Source of the DNA: Ascidia mentula
Lineage: Eukaryota; Chordata; Ascidiacea; Phlebobranchia; Ascidiidae
Assembly: GCA_947561715.1 (NCBI GenBank)
Contig: OX387205.1
Coordinates: forward strand, 11,909,001-11,973,000
Reading direction: 5' to 3'
Length of the DNA: 64,000 bases
A program made the translations under genes and the position numbers. Positions 38,701 to 51,200 of this stretch are shown in pieces; position 1 is the stretch's first letter, and every line of letters starts with the position of its first letter. Below the pieces are notes generated by a model. The model did not search any database and was not told the origin of the DNA. It saw only the letters and a list, made by a program, of their open reading frames with translations.

Positions 38701-41700
38701 GATATCGATTTTATTACCAACGTCTTCGAGAGGATATCCAGTAGATTTAGGAGTTGACTGAGTGGTGGCAACTGTGCTTGTAGTTGTTGGTAAAATTTCT
38801 AAAAATAAGTTTCACCATTAGGAGATTCTCATTGCAAGATGAAAGTCACTTCATGTGTATAAACAAAACGTGGTAAATGGAATGTAAGGTTGCACACTTT
38901 TGGCAACCAAGATATCCAGTTAAGCTAAAGTTTAACACAATCTTTCTGTGGCCAACACACAGTATATTATACAAACTCGTCCAATTGCCTATTGTACGAT
39001 TTTTGTGTAGGAAGTAACTAGAAGTCGCAAATAAACGCATCAATGCAGCGTGACCTCGTTTTTTCTGTTGAATTATTATTTTTTGTCACACTGGGATTAG
39101 AAACCAGAATGTCCTGGGCACGAATCCTGATCAGGTTTTCTTCAAGGTATATGGGTCGGACGCTTGACCGAAGTTGCTAATCGCTTTTTTAAATACACCA
39201 AGAATAAAGCTACGCCTACTAGTGAAAATCAACCACAGAAAACCATTCTCACCAGAGGGACGTTCGACGCACTCATACGAAGTATAATCAAAAGTCCACC
39301 ACATTCCTGGCAAACAGGTTATTGTAGGGGGGTGACCCTCGGCAAGTTGAAGAGAGGGGTTTTTACACTAAAGTTGAAATAACAAGAAAATGTCGTTCAG
39401 CTGACATAACTTTAAAGCCTAGTTTTTAGAAACAAAGAGGCCGCAAATTAACTGAAAAAACTGTCAATGTCTTGTAATACAACTGGGTTCAACAACCAAA
39501 AAATCAATGAATGAATTACTTGCAGTTCAATGGATTTTCCAACTTTCCAAAGTATTTCGTCATCAGGTCGCAATTCTACTCCAGCTACGTCTACATCGGG
39601 TGATAAATCGTTGTAATAAAACACACAGGGTTGCCCTAAAAACGAAAGTGTTTGTTAACGTTATATTTCGCAAAAGAAATACATTTCCAACAACATAAAT
39701 ATTTAAGGGTGTGTTTTCGTAAGAGCATTCCAGTACACACACTTCAATACAGGGGAATTAAAGTTGTTCCATTCAGAGAGAACAAAAACTTCCTTGCAGG
39801 CGTGTAAGTGTTGAAAAGGAAAGGTAGGATTTAAAGGCTTAAAATTCCTAAACCTTTCCTTTATATTTTTATACCTCCGCTGTGTCATTTACACCCGTCA
39901 ACTTTCAAATACATTTCTACTGACAAATCGCAAAAACACCTTGACATGATGGAATTTCATGTGACCACCCATCTGTGCAATGTATTTCATTGTATGCAGG
40001 TGTTTTGTATCCTGGCGCACAGATCACCCGCACCCTTGATCCATATTTCCACCTGTCTGTGCTGTTTTCATGATAATCCAGAAACTCCAAGCGACCATTG
40101 CTTGGCGTTTCAAGTGGAGGGCAAGGGGCGTGGCATGAAGCATTATTGGGGTGGACATCCCACAATCCTTCAGGCCCACAATGATATTTCCTCACGCCTA
40201 TTAAGTCTTTTTCTGGATCAGAACACTGCAACAAATTGTGTTTTGGAGTTGATTTTAATAAAAAATTTTTCTCAAACCTGTGGAATTATTTTGCGAAACC
40301 CTCTGTATTGACAAAAACTGTGATTCAACTAATTAAAGACAATAACCTTTTTTATTATCATACAAGGGAAGTAATTTCAATATTGTTAAAAACATCTACC
40401 TACTTGTAATGTGATACTTTCACCACCAAAAATCCACTCCTCAAAAAAGGAAACATTATCATATCCAACAACTTCAACCCCGTCTGACAAAAAAGTGGCT
40501 TCCAACAGACAAGGCGTAACTGATAAGTAAAAAACACCTACAGTGAAAGTTCTTTGGGGTTTGTTGCCGCATAACCTACGTTCACAGGTTGTTTGAGGAT
40601 CAGACCACCCGCCTGCTTCACATTCAATGTATTCTGTAGTCGGTTTATAACCTTTACTGCAATTTAACCTCATTCTTGCTCCAATTCGTCGATTCACTGA
40701 CTCTTGGTCAAGAAATAGAAAAAAACCGTTGGCAGGATTGTTTACCAACCTGCACTGAAAAACTGCAAACAACAGGCATAAGATTTCAATCTAAATATTA
40801 ATGCCTAACATTGTTGTATGATTCTTAAAAGATATCATTAAGAATGGCCTGTATTTGCAACTATTTCCCACAGTGACACAGACTTCCTTTTTTGTAAATA
40901 ACAAGTTTTAGGGTGCTTGAATTCAAAATGTTCAACAAGGATATTAACCTACCTTATAATATAATTACTTTACAACCAATTTTACTTACCATTGCAACTT
41001 GGAGCTGCATTAGTCCAACCATCCTCCGTACACAGACTTTCAGGAGAGTTGGGTAGATAACCCTCATTGCATTGCACTGTTACTTGTGTTCCAATATCAT
41101 GTACATACAAATCCCAGCCGTTATACAATAGTCTTCCATTTTCAGGGACAGGTAATTCATTACATCTACTGGCTAAAGACAAATGAAATATGTATTTCTT
41201 ATAAAATGATGTGGTGGCCACTGTAGCCAACAATGATCTAATTAATTGTAGCACACAAATTAAAGCATTTTCATCAATAGAAAAATTCATAAAATATATT
41301 TATGTCTATGTTATGTATAGGCTAAAAGTACCACAACATAGTTTATTCAATGTGTTACTTACAAACACATCTTGGTAACTCATCTGACCAGTCTCCCCTT
41401 TCTGTGCATGTGATGACTTTATTCTCGCTGGGAAGATAACCTTCATCACAACTTACAAAAATTTTGGTTCCAAATTCAAATCCCGAAGCTTCCGTTCCCA
41501 TGTACTGTATGCTACCATGTTGTGGATTTTGTAATTCTGGACATGTGAGCACTAAATCAAAGAGTTGATGTGGTGAAAATCAATAAAAAAGAATGTCTTT
41601 ACATTTGTGAAAATCAATAAAAAATAAAATTTGTAGTATACATACAAAGTCTAGTTTGGTTTTAAAAAACTTGCTAATAAAGCAGCACCTTGCTCACAAA

Positions 41701-44700
41701 AAGTGCCATAAAATCCAGGAAGGCACTGACACGTGCTGTCTTCATGACATGTAGCTCCATTCAAACATGGCAAGGAAGCACAAAAACTTATACCTGAAAT
41801 GATAAGAATGGAAATTCACATGGTATAAAAATTGTGTTTCATGCTACAATAGTATAACAACGAAATTGAACTTACTGCTTTCACAGTGTACACCTGTGTA
41901 GCCCGCAGGGCAGACACAAGAACCTATCGCATTACAATGTCCACCATTCAGACACGGACAGTCTTAAAAGAATGTTTTTAAAATATAACATAAATCTATT
42001 GGAAAAGTGTTCATTTGAAAAACCTTTTTCACAGAGAATTTTTTGAGGATGTGAGCAGACTCTGTTTATCCAACACTGCGTCTTTGTCCAATTGGGCGTT
42101 TGAATCCAGCCACACTTGCGAGTAGACATGGAGGTGCAATAACCACCATACCGAAAAACAACATGTGAATGCCAGTTTTCAAATTCATAAACACTGTTGT
42201 CCAACCAGTAACGAGTCAATCGACGAGTGTCTCGATTATATGTTTGCTCCAACCCAATCCAATACAAATCTTAAACAAAACAATGGGTTAGTCGTTTTTG
42301 GACATTAAAAAAACATGAAACAGATGTTTTTATTCACCTTTGTCAGTTTATAAATAGGTATTTAGATTTTTGTATCAACAAAGTTATGGTATCAAAAAAA
42401 CTATCTTTGTACTCAACTTCCCAGTGGAAACTGGTAATCTTGTACAAGTTGGCCTTTTTCATATTTAAAACATTGATAACTATTGTTAACTTTTGCTGAT
42501 TCAAATATTATTTTCAAAAATAATTACCAAAAAATGTTTTTTTTTAAAAAAAGAAAGTTTGCCTAAAAATGCTAAAAAAAACCATAAACACTACCGTATA
42601 GTGTGGAGTCCATATGATTTCCAATGGCTATAAATACATCTTTTGTTTTTATCATGACCATGCTAGCACCATAACTTTTACAGTGAACTTTGGCCTGTGG
42701 CTGGCTTTTTTTCTCGTCAAAAAACAAATACTCTTTTCCATCATAAAAGAAAGTGGAACTTGGATCTGAAACAACAGACATTTGGTATCAGTTATGTTAT
42801 TGTAGTCTCTGTGAATTGTGAAATAATAAAAACAATACCTGATAATGGACTGCATGGATCATTTTCACAGTGTGTTCTTTCTACATTTTTCCCCCTGCAC
42901 ATGGCAGTATTAGGAGGTGAATCCGGACATTCCCTTCTCCTTAATTGAAACCCTGAGCCACATGTGGAAGTGCAAGGACCCCATAAGTTCCATTCACTCC
43001 AACTGTTCCATGTGACTACCCAAAAAGACCAATTTTGGTAAACAGGCGTTGTACTGTGTGGTTAACAATGTACATTGCATAAAATTCTTGGTTACTTCTA
43101 TGCAATACCTTCACAAGTTGGAGTTTCTGCAGACCATTTACCCAAATGACAACGAACACTTCGGGCACCAACTAATCGCAAGGTATTGTCACATGCAAAA
43201 GTTACCATACTTTCACTCCGATGGGTGATGGAACCACCAGTAGGTGGTGCAAGATGGCTACAAGCTAAAAAAACATCAAGTGTTTTTTTATAGAATTGTG
43301 AGGACATAGTAAAATAATTGAAACAAAACTAACATGTAGCTATTTGTCTTTGTTTGATTTGTCAATTTTGGTGGAAAATACATTACTTCAAGTGCACATG
43401 AAAAACCAAGCAAATTTGATTGCAAGGTCAGAATGTTTCTGTTTATACATTCTAACCATGTAGTCAATGCCAACAAGCAAATTCTTGTCTTTAAGTTATA
43501 CTTACGAATTGGATCACAAGAAAGAGGTTGAGGAAACCAAGTTCCTTTAATGGTGCATGTGACATTTCCCTGACCGTGAAGTCTATATCCATTGTTGCAT
43601 TCAACTCGAACCACAGTGTTGATAGCATACACATGTTGGAATGGAACAAGGTGACCATTTCGCACAACAAATTTTTTACATTTTACTTCTGCAAATCAAT
43701 AATTATTCCTGAGAATGAAAATTGCAAAATAAATCTGCTAATTCTTGCAAGCACTGAGGCTTTTTTTGTTTTTAATCTCTTGTTGTTCTGCATTTTATAC
43801 ACAGATGATGCTGTTCAAAGCGAAATATATTTGTCTTAAATAACAAGCTGACAGATTTTAACCTACTGGAATAAATATTTCCATGTTTGTGGTAAATCTG
43901 CATGCCATAACCAATACAGTTGCATACTAGCATTTAAATTAAATCAAATCAGAAAAAAAATAACAAACCAACGCAGCTGGGTTGTGAACTTGACCATTTT
44001 TCTGTTGGTAAACACTCAGTGTTGTTTGCGCCTTCTAACCGATAACCATGCCAGCATGTGAAAGTAACTGAGGTTCCCATTGGATGGCCCACACCTGTCT
44101 GTAAACTTGGTTGCATTTCACCATTTTCTAAATGCTGTATTGGGGGACATTTCTTAACTGAAAAACAATATTCCTTTAAAAATTACAGGATAAAAATTTT
44201 TACATGCATAAACAAGGTGCAGTATTTAATTCTCCACAACTTTATTAACTGAGAACAGTTTTTAATTCACAGCAGTTTGACGTATCCTACTAAACACTTA
44301 CCCACACATCTTATAGTATCAGGATTTGCACTCCATTTTCTTCTCGAATTACATAAAACTGTTTTGAGTTTAGATGATGTTCCTGCTATTTTGAAACCTC
44401 TATCACATGCATATGTTACTTTTGTACCAGGCAAAAGATATGGTTTATTAGGGTTTTGGTAGGTTATGGTGACCACTGCATTTGACAGATGTTCAGGGCA
44501 CTCCCGGCACTTCAGATCTGTCACAATAAAATTAAATAATCAAAGGATGTAGATATAATCTGATGATCCTAACTGCAAGAATACTATACGTGTAACAAAA
44601 AACATTTCTGTCGACATAGTTCATCTAATCTGGGCTTGTTTAGGTTTAATGTTACTAAAGCAAAATTTTCCACTGTACACAAAATACGTCCATTATTGAG

Positions 44701-44799
44701 ACATCTATTTTGAGAAGTTGGGCACAGATTACTGCAGAGAAACAGTAAAAATAGGAAGGTAAATATGAACAATATTTTAACTGTATTTTGCTTGCACAT
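35731..44799 (-). CDS. Gene A3: complete 1220-residue secreted CCP/TSP1/lectin/EGF mosaic
   Basis: Twenty-three exons sum to 3663 nt. Order: signal peptide 44733-44799 (KILFIFTFLFLLFLCS), CCPs 44302-44517, 43969-44157, 43506-43688, 43109-43264, TSP1 42839-43015, lectin 42595-42765 and 42024-42269, EGFs 41876-41962 and 41689-41793, CCPs 41363-41551, 40990-41172, 40580-40762, split CCPs 40404-40519 with 39940-40225 (the latter adds a full CCP), 39520-39635 with 39253-39367, Thr/Ser-rich linker 38718-38798, CCP 38305-38469, split CCPs 37370-37467 with 36184-36466 (plus a full CCP), 35973-36088 with 35731-35865. It ends STDIPK and TGA, with no membrane segment, so it is predicted secreted. All phases match. 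The start is well supported by the phase-1 signal exon; an upstream block (45098-47589) might be spliced in instead. Probable extracellular recognition protein; ligand unknown. Confidence 0.87.
42024..42269 (-). CDS. A3 lectin exon (variable)
   Basis: After WIGL it reads EQTYNRDTRRLTRYW, then NWHSHVVFRYGGYC and IQTPNWTKTQCW, ending LCEKG. Cys spacing in the last third matches A1. Partly shares tracts with A2 (IQTPNWTKTQ), which may point to gene conversion between copies. Confidence 0.85.
43098..44190 (-). repeat. Three-CCP block duplicated at 45291-46383
   Basis: The exons at 43109-43264, 43506-43688 and 43969-44157 and their introns recur almost base for base 2193 bp upstream (45302-45457, 45699-45881, 46162-46350). 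This is a local tandem duplication within unit 3. Confidence 0.85.
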
Positions 44800-46635
44800 A
44801 TATGTTTAACAGCCTAAACATAGTTATATGGTTTATTGACATTATAATAAACTAATTGAAATGCCAAAAAAGGAGTTACTGGTACTGTTGACAAATATTA
44901 GCAGGGTAAAATTTCAAAAAAAAATTCAAATTATCTAAAATGAACTACTTGAATGGAGGTTTGATTGCATTGTGTCTGTTTTCAAGAAAATTTGTGATTT
45001 CCTGGACTAAGACCAGTCATTTTTACTCAGTTAATCTGATTTGATAGGGTTATTTGATAAATTTCAATTGTAAGCATGACCAAAATAACTGTATTACCCT
45101 CCGAGCAGGTGGTGCCTCCAAAATCTGGTGTACAGGTACATGTAAAGCCATTAACTTCATCCTGGCATGTGCCATCATTTTGACATGGATTACTTTCACA
45201 TTCATCACCTAACAGTTGACATAAATTAGAGGCTTCTTGCTTCATAATAGTTAACAATCTATCATGCATAAAGTTAGAACTTAATTACTCCTATGCAATA
45301 CCTTCGCAAGTTGGAGTTTGTGCAGACCATTTACCCAAATGACAATGAACACTTCGGGCACCAACTAATCGCAAGGTATTGTCACATGCAAAAGTCACCA
45401 TACTTTCACTCCGATGGGTGATGGAACCACCAGTAGGTGGTGTAAGATGGCTACAAGCTAAAAAAACATCAAGTGTTTTTTTATAGAATTGTGAGGACAT
45501 AGTAAAATAATTGAAACAAAACTAACATGTAGCTATTTGTCTTTGTTTGATTTGTCAATTTTGGTGGAAAATACATTACTTCAAGTGCACATGAAAAACC
45601 AAGCAAATTTGATTGCAAGGTCAGAATGTTTCTGTTTATACATTCTAACCATGTAGTCAATGCCAACAAGCAAATTCTTGTCTTTAAGTTATACTTACGA
45701 ATTGGATCACAAGAAAGAGGTTGAGGAAACCAAGTTCCTTTAATGGTGCATGTGACATTTCCCTGACCAGCAAGTCTATATCCATTGTTGCATTCAACTC
45801 GAACCACAGTGTTGATAGCATACACATGTTGGAATGGAACAAGGTGACCATTTCGCACAACAAATTTTTTACATTTTACTTCTGCAAATCAATAATTATT
45901 CCTGAGAATGAAAATTGTGAAATAAATCTGCTAATTCTTGCAAGCACTGAGGCTTTTTTTGTTTTTAATCTCTTGTTGTTATGCATTTTATACACAGATG
46001 ATGCTGTTCAAAGCGAAATATATTTGTCTTAAATAACAAGCTGACAGATTTTAACCTACTGGAATAAATATTTCCATGTTTGTGGTAAATCTGCATGCCA
46101 TAACCAATACAGTTGCATACTAGCATTTAAATTAAATCAAATCAGAAAAAAAATAACAAACCAACACAGCTGGGTTGTGAACTTGACCATTTTTCTGTTG
46201 GTAAACACTCAGTGTTGTTTGCGCCTTCTAACCGATAACCATGCCAGCATGTGAAAGCAACTGAGGTTCCCATTGGATGGCCCACACCTGTCTGTAAACT
46301 TGGTTGCACTTCACCATTTTCTAAATGCTGTATTGGGGGACATTTCTTAACTGAAAAACAATATTTCTTTAAAAATTACAGGATAAAAAATTTCTCATGC
46401 ATTAACTTTTTAGATATTTTGTGATTAGACATCACATCAAATTTTAGACACTGGTGTGGGTTTTTTCAAAGTCGCAATCCAAATGAACTATTGAGAAAAC
46501 GACAATAATAAAATACGTGTTTATCTTAATAGTTGGTTGATAGCAGTTACCATGGCAATTGGCAGACCCTTCCCAGATGGCATCGGCATTACAAACGGCA
46601 AATGAGCTTCCAGTATTTCGAAACCCCTCGTTGCA

Positions 46636-47489
46636 CAGGGTTGCCAGAATATTTTTTTTGTTTAGAGCCAAACAACACGACAAAAAACGCCAAAAAGCGC
46701 CAAAACTAGTTTTGAGTGAAACAGAAAAGAGCCAATCGTTTATATACTGTATTGTTTAATTTTCTGCTTCCCGAACATATGTTCAATTGTATTTACAGGC
46801 AAATTACATTCATGCGGTAGAGCAACATACAATCTCTTCTTTGTTTATTTATGCTCTTGGATTATATCCGTCTTTCTATGTGCATAGCAGTGCCAGTGCT
46901 ACGCAAACTTTTAACAAACAGTCTTTCAAATCTCAAATTATGACGTCACTATAGAAGTAGTCAAGTTTACGCTACCCGGTAGATACTTTTACACCGGGGC
47001 ACAAAGTTTTTTCCAAACTTGACCCACATATAAGTCTGTGTAAAACATAAATCTGTGCGAATTTTAATGATTAGGCGTGAACAGGGCAACCACCTGTTAT
47101 TTTTGTTTATATATTTAAGTTGAAATACTACACGAAATCGTAGCGTTAATATTCGCACAGATTTCTATGTTACATAGGCTTATATGTGGATCAAGTTTGG
47201 AAAAAACTTTGTGCCCCGGTGTAAAAGTATCTACCACGCTACCCAGGCATACAGTTTGCAACGCTTCTGTACTAGCTTGGGCTGTGATGCGTGACGTTTT
47301 TACCGAAAACAAGCATACCGCGAACCTGTTTCGTCACGAACGAGCCCGGGCAACTTCCGAACGCAAAGCTAACAGGAAAAACGCCAGAAAAGGGCCAAAT
47401 AAGCCAAACCAAATTTTGGGCGCCAGACAAAATGGAAAAAAGCCAAATTCAGGGAATTTGGCGCCGAAAGCGCCAATCTGGCAACCCTG
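46636..47489. mobile_element. hAT-type non-autonomous DNA transposon inside a CCP exon
   Basis: An 854-bp insertion with 13-bp terminal inverted repeats CAGGGTTGCCAGA and 8-bp target duplication TCGTTGCA (46628-46635 and 47490-47497). Subterminal GCCAAA/GGCGC motifs recur near both ends, as is usual for hAT elements. No transposase frame. It splits the CCP exon between the residues FVC and NEG. Units 1 and 2 have the uninterrupted exon. Confidence 0.88.
46978..47235. mobile_element. Foldback element nested in the hAT element
   Basis: A 258-bp element whose ends start GGTAGATACTTTTACACCGG, with inverted arms of about 90 bp around a loop of roughly 80 bp. It is flanked by a 9-bp direct repeat ACGCTACCC (46969-46977 and 47236-47244). 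The duplication length suggests a Mutator-like origin. It must have entered the hAT lineage before or after that element landed here. Confidence 0.75.
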
Positions 47490-47888
47490 TCGTTGCAGAC
47501 AAATCGAACACGTGACCCGAAGACGTAATCTACGCCGCGGTCATCCACTCGGCCATTTGGTGGCGCAATAGGAGTATTGCATCGCCTTACTTTAAATACA
47601 TTTTAAAGTGTATAAGGCAACAAAATATATCATTGCAATGTCAAAAATACAGCTTTTATAACATGAAACTAGAAGGTTTGACGAGAACACACCATTAGAA
47701 AGCACTACGATTTCGTATCGATATACGCTATACCGCATGACCCAAGAAAATGTTGTGTAGCCTTATTACCATTAGCTTTAGGTATACCCCAATATTTGCT
47801 GAAAACAAAACGCCTCTTTTAGTTAATGATAATTGTGCGAACAAAGAGCACTTTTATCTATATGTGTGTGACGTAATTTGTGACTTAC

Positions 47889-47914
47889 TTCGGTGATGTG
47901 ATTTACGGCTAATC
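47889..47914 (-). other. Possible 26-nt leader exon of A3 block
   Basis: Third copy of the TTGCAG acceptor, 26 nt, GTAAGT donor arrangement, 310 bp beyond the B3 stop, as in unit 1. Confidence 0.3.
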
Positions 47915-48224
47915 CTGCAACAAAACAAAAACATTTTTTGTTATGAAAGAGCACAACCTCGGCCATGATTCAATAACATGCAAATCTCAGTAATTTCTCC
48001 GCGACATTTCTAGCATTTCTTTTAACACCAAAAATCACAAAAAATGGTGGATTTACTCATTACACATTTTTCCACATTTTTCCAGGAAGCTATTTGCATT
48101 TGGTAAGTTTTGCTTGTTTTTCCATTGATAAAACTAATTGAACATATACTTGTTGTCAGGTTAATTGCAGACATAATTCTTTTCTCTTCACAACACACAA
48201 CAAACTAGGAATTGAACAAAGTTT

Positions 48225-51200
48225 TTACTTAGAACCGTTAATCGTTTCTTCAATCCAGCTTTGCATCTGCGCAACATCTGCGTAGTAGCCAGGATACACA
48301 AAGCCATCTCTTTCATCCCTAAGAGCACATTCAATTCCAAAACTGACAATCCCCATTTGTACCCAATAACTTTCGCCAGTTTGGGAATCCAAGCGCTGTT
48401 GCAAGATTTTGAATAAATAATATATACATTTGTATTTAAACTTCATACGTATACCAAAAAGTTTTATTGAGCATTTCAAAGAACCTGAATAAAATAAAGC
48501 ATTACTTGGTTTATGAGGGGCCCACCACTGTCTCCAGTACATGTGTCAGACAGATTTCTTGCAGTTGTTGGTGATCTGGCACAAATCATGCGGTTCGTGT
48601 ACCTCAAAGCATGTCCTGATTTTCGCCGTTGGATTCCTTGACGACACCTGATCAAAACAGCAATAAAAAGTATCGTCTTTTTCTTGCTTGATGAAGTTAT
48701 TTTTAACTGTTACCACAATAATACTTTAGACGAACTAATCGTTACCAAACTCTTGGAAAAAGGCCATAAATGTAAAAATGGAATACTTTCATACTTATTG
48801 TCTGTTATTACTGGGTACAAACATATTTAGCTTTTTTGTATAAAGTCACGAATGGTACTTACACTGCATCTGGTTGTAGTTCTTGCGTGGTTTGCTGCAG
48901 AATGTTTGGTATGGTTTGACTTTGATAATTAGTGTGTCCAAATCCAGTTACTACGACTGTTGTTCTGTTTTCTCTTTCACCTGTAAAGTGCAACCCTTTT
49001 TTACGAAAAAGACATTCTAAATTTAAAAAATGGTAAATGTTAAGTCAAGCTGAGTTAAAAAAGGGGAAAGCGCGGTTAGAATTTAACATATTTTACCGCA
49101 GGCAGCTGAAGAAAATTGTTGGACATACTTAGTCCGTTACTGTGTATGATGGTTCTGTTTGGAAGAAACGAATTACTCCAAGGAAGACACACGGGACGAA
49201 TGTACGGAGATAAGGGGATTGTTCCATTGAATTTCGGCCTTTCTTTTGTGGCGAACCAAGACGATCCATTACGTAAAAAACGAAGCGAGACTCCGATTCT
49301 AATCTGAAAACGGAGGTCCGTTTGGATAATCCTGTACGTTTCATAAGAAAAGTACCTTTGGCATACTTCATGTAGAGAATGCAAAAAGCTGTAGGAGATA
49401 CGTTTACGCGCATCTTATTTCTCTTTAATCTCAAATCAAAACATTAAATGGGTCAGGTGAATCGTATAATAACCAGATATTTTACTGTACACATTGGTTT
49501 ACGTCACGCACGAATTTTTTCCAACTTTAAAGACGATAATATTGCCTAGAACGTACCCTTCATTGTACTGACATAATGTTTGTCACGGAAAGCAAGAACA
49601 CAATATTTACAGGATAAGTTTACATCCAATAAACTTTCTTCATAAAGTATGATCAAAGTAAACGAACAAACCCGTTTCAATAAACTCACCAAAGCAACAT
49701 CGTAATCAAAATTGATTCTCTGCCTCCCACGAGTCTGTCGATCAAATCTTGGATGAAGATATATTTTCCTTGGTGTAAACAGTTCAACTGCAGAGTCCAA
49801 ATTTTTTATCAAACTGGGGCGTTCATGAACACCTGTCAATAATTATCGGTTTAACATCAAATTTATGTAACGATGTAGGACCTATCAGAGGAATGCCCCC
49901 ACAGCACGTGTCACTGGCATGTTTTTTTTTATATTAAGGTCATAATTTTCTTGAACAAACATAATTAAACTAAATAAGTAGAAGATCTTTAAATGCGCAA
50001 CTGTATTTGTAAAGAGGAATTATTTTTGAAGACTTCAAAGGCAAACTGGCCCTCACTTGGTACAAGATGTACCAAAAACTATTGCACAGTTCATCCTATA
50101 ACAGTAAAAAGACAACGGGGTAACCAAATTGCACGGCGCTCTCGACACCATGCGCTGTGCAATTTAATCTCTTGTGATGGCGGATGTAATAAACGTCAAT
50201 GGCGAAATATCGGCGAAGTTGGCGGCACACAACGTTCAGCAAGGAGCAACGCAACTCTCGCAGTGTAACAATCGGAGGTTTCCTGTTGGTGGATATTGCT
50301 TACGGCGTTGTTATAAGCTGACTCCCGACACTTGGAGAATATGTTGTTGCAAAATAAAAAGAAATCTCAACCGAAATCTGAGGATTTAATTTAAATCACC
50401 TGGCGGTCTTTTTGAAAAATAAAAGTTGCATCAACATGATTTATTGCATGCTTTTGCATGCACATTGACGACCACAATTAAAACTGTTCCCAAAGAAAGT
50501 TGAATAAACGATATTTATTCTTACTTAGCTGAATAAAAGTACGGTGTTAACTAACCTACGGCGAGAACCAAATTTTCGATATGTTTGATGTCTTCATATT
50601 TGTCAAACACGTGAGCTGCTGTGAGAATCCACTGCTGGTTAATAAGCGATCCGCCACCCATTATATTGTGATCATCGAACAACTACAAATACAAAAATCA
50701 AATCTAGGTAATATATTGTTGATAATAAATTTCAGTTGTCTTTTGTATAGTTGTCTTTGACGCAATGTGCTTAATAAGCAGTAACTGTTTCCGGAGATAA
50801 AGTTCGAGACATTTCATGTAGCACAATGACAAAGAACTGAAAAGTAACTTACTTGTGTGGAAAAGCTTGTCATGATGAGCACCTGCCATGGCCAAGTGTG
50901 TTGTTTTACCGATTTACCTCCGACTACTCGCCCGAAACCGCGCTCATGTACGATTGTGTTGATAACATTTGATTGGCCACAAATCTTTAGATCTGTTAGA
51001 ATTACGTTTAATAAGGAAAACAACACTAAAGTTATTAAAAAACAATGGAAACATGTTATGTTTGCTTTATTCAAAATTACTACCGTATAACTTTTACGTT
51101 CGAATCCTTTTGCCAAACCATCCACATTTAGGTTAAAATTGATTTTGTTGTCACGTTACCTGTACAATTTACATCAGCTCGTGTCCATTGTTTTCTTGAA

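Larger units (their letters stand above)
45098..47589 (-). pseudogene. A3 upstream block: CCPs and EGF, one CCP exon split by a transposon
   Basis: Exons: CCP 46551-47589 (interrupted by an 854-bp insertion), CCP 46162-46350, CCP 45699-45881, CCP 45302-45457, EGF 45098-45208. The EGF starts GDECESNPCQNDGTC and has the D-E-C and aromatic residues of calcium-binding EGFs; it is the only copy in the window. The splice phases would allow joining to the CCP at 44517, bypassing the A3 signal exon. No signal peptide was found. The block may be dead upstream exons, or alternative 5' exons of A3 that skip the broken CCP. Confidence 0.65.

Noticed and set aside
43098-46383. A possible assembly artefact for the repeated three-CCP block.
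   Set aside because: The two copies have several small differences (for example HGQG/AGQG in the second CCP and HLAPP/HLTPP in the third) and different flanks, so a real duplication is more likely, though read depth would settle it.
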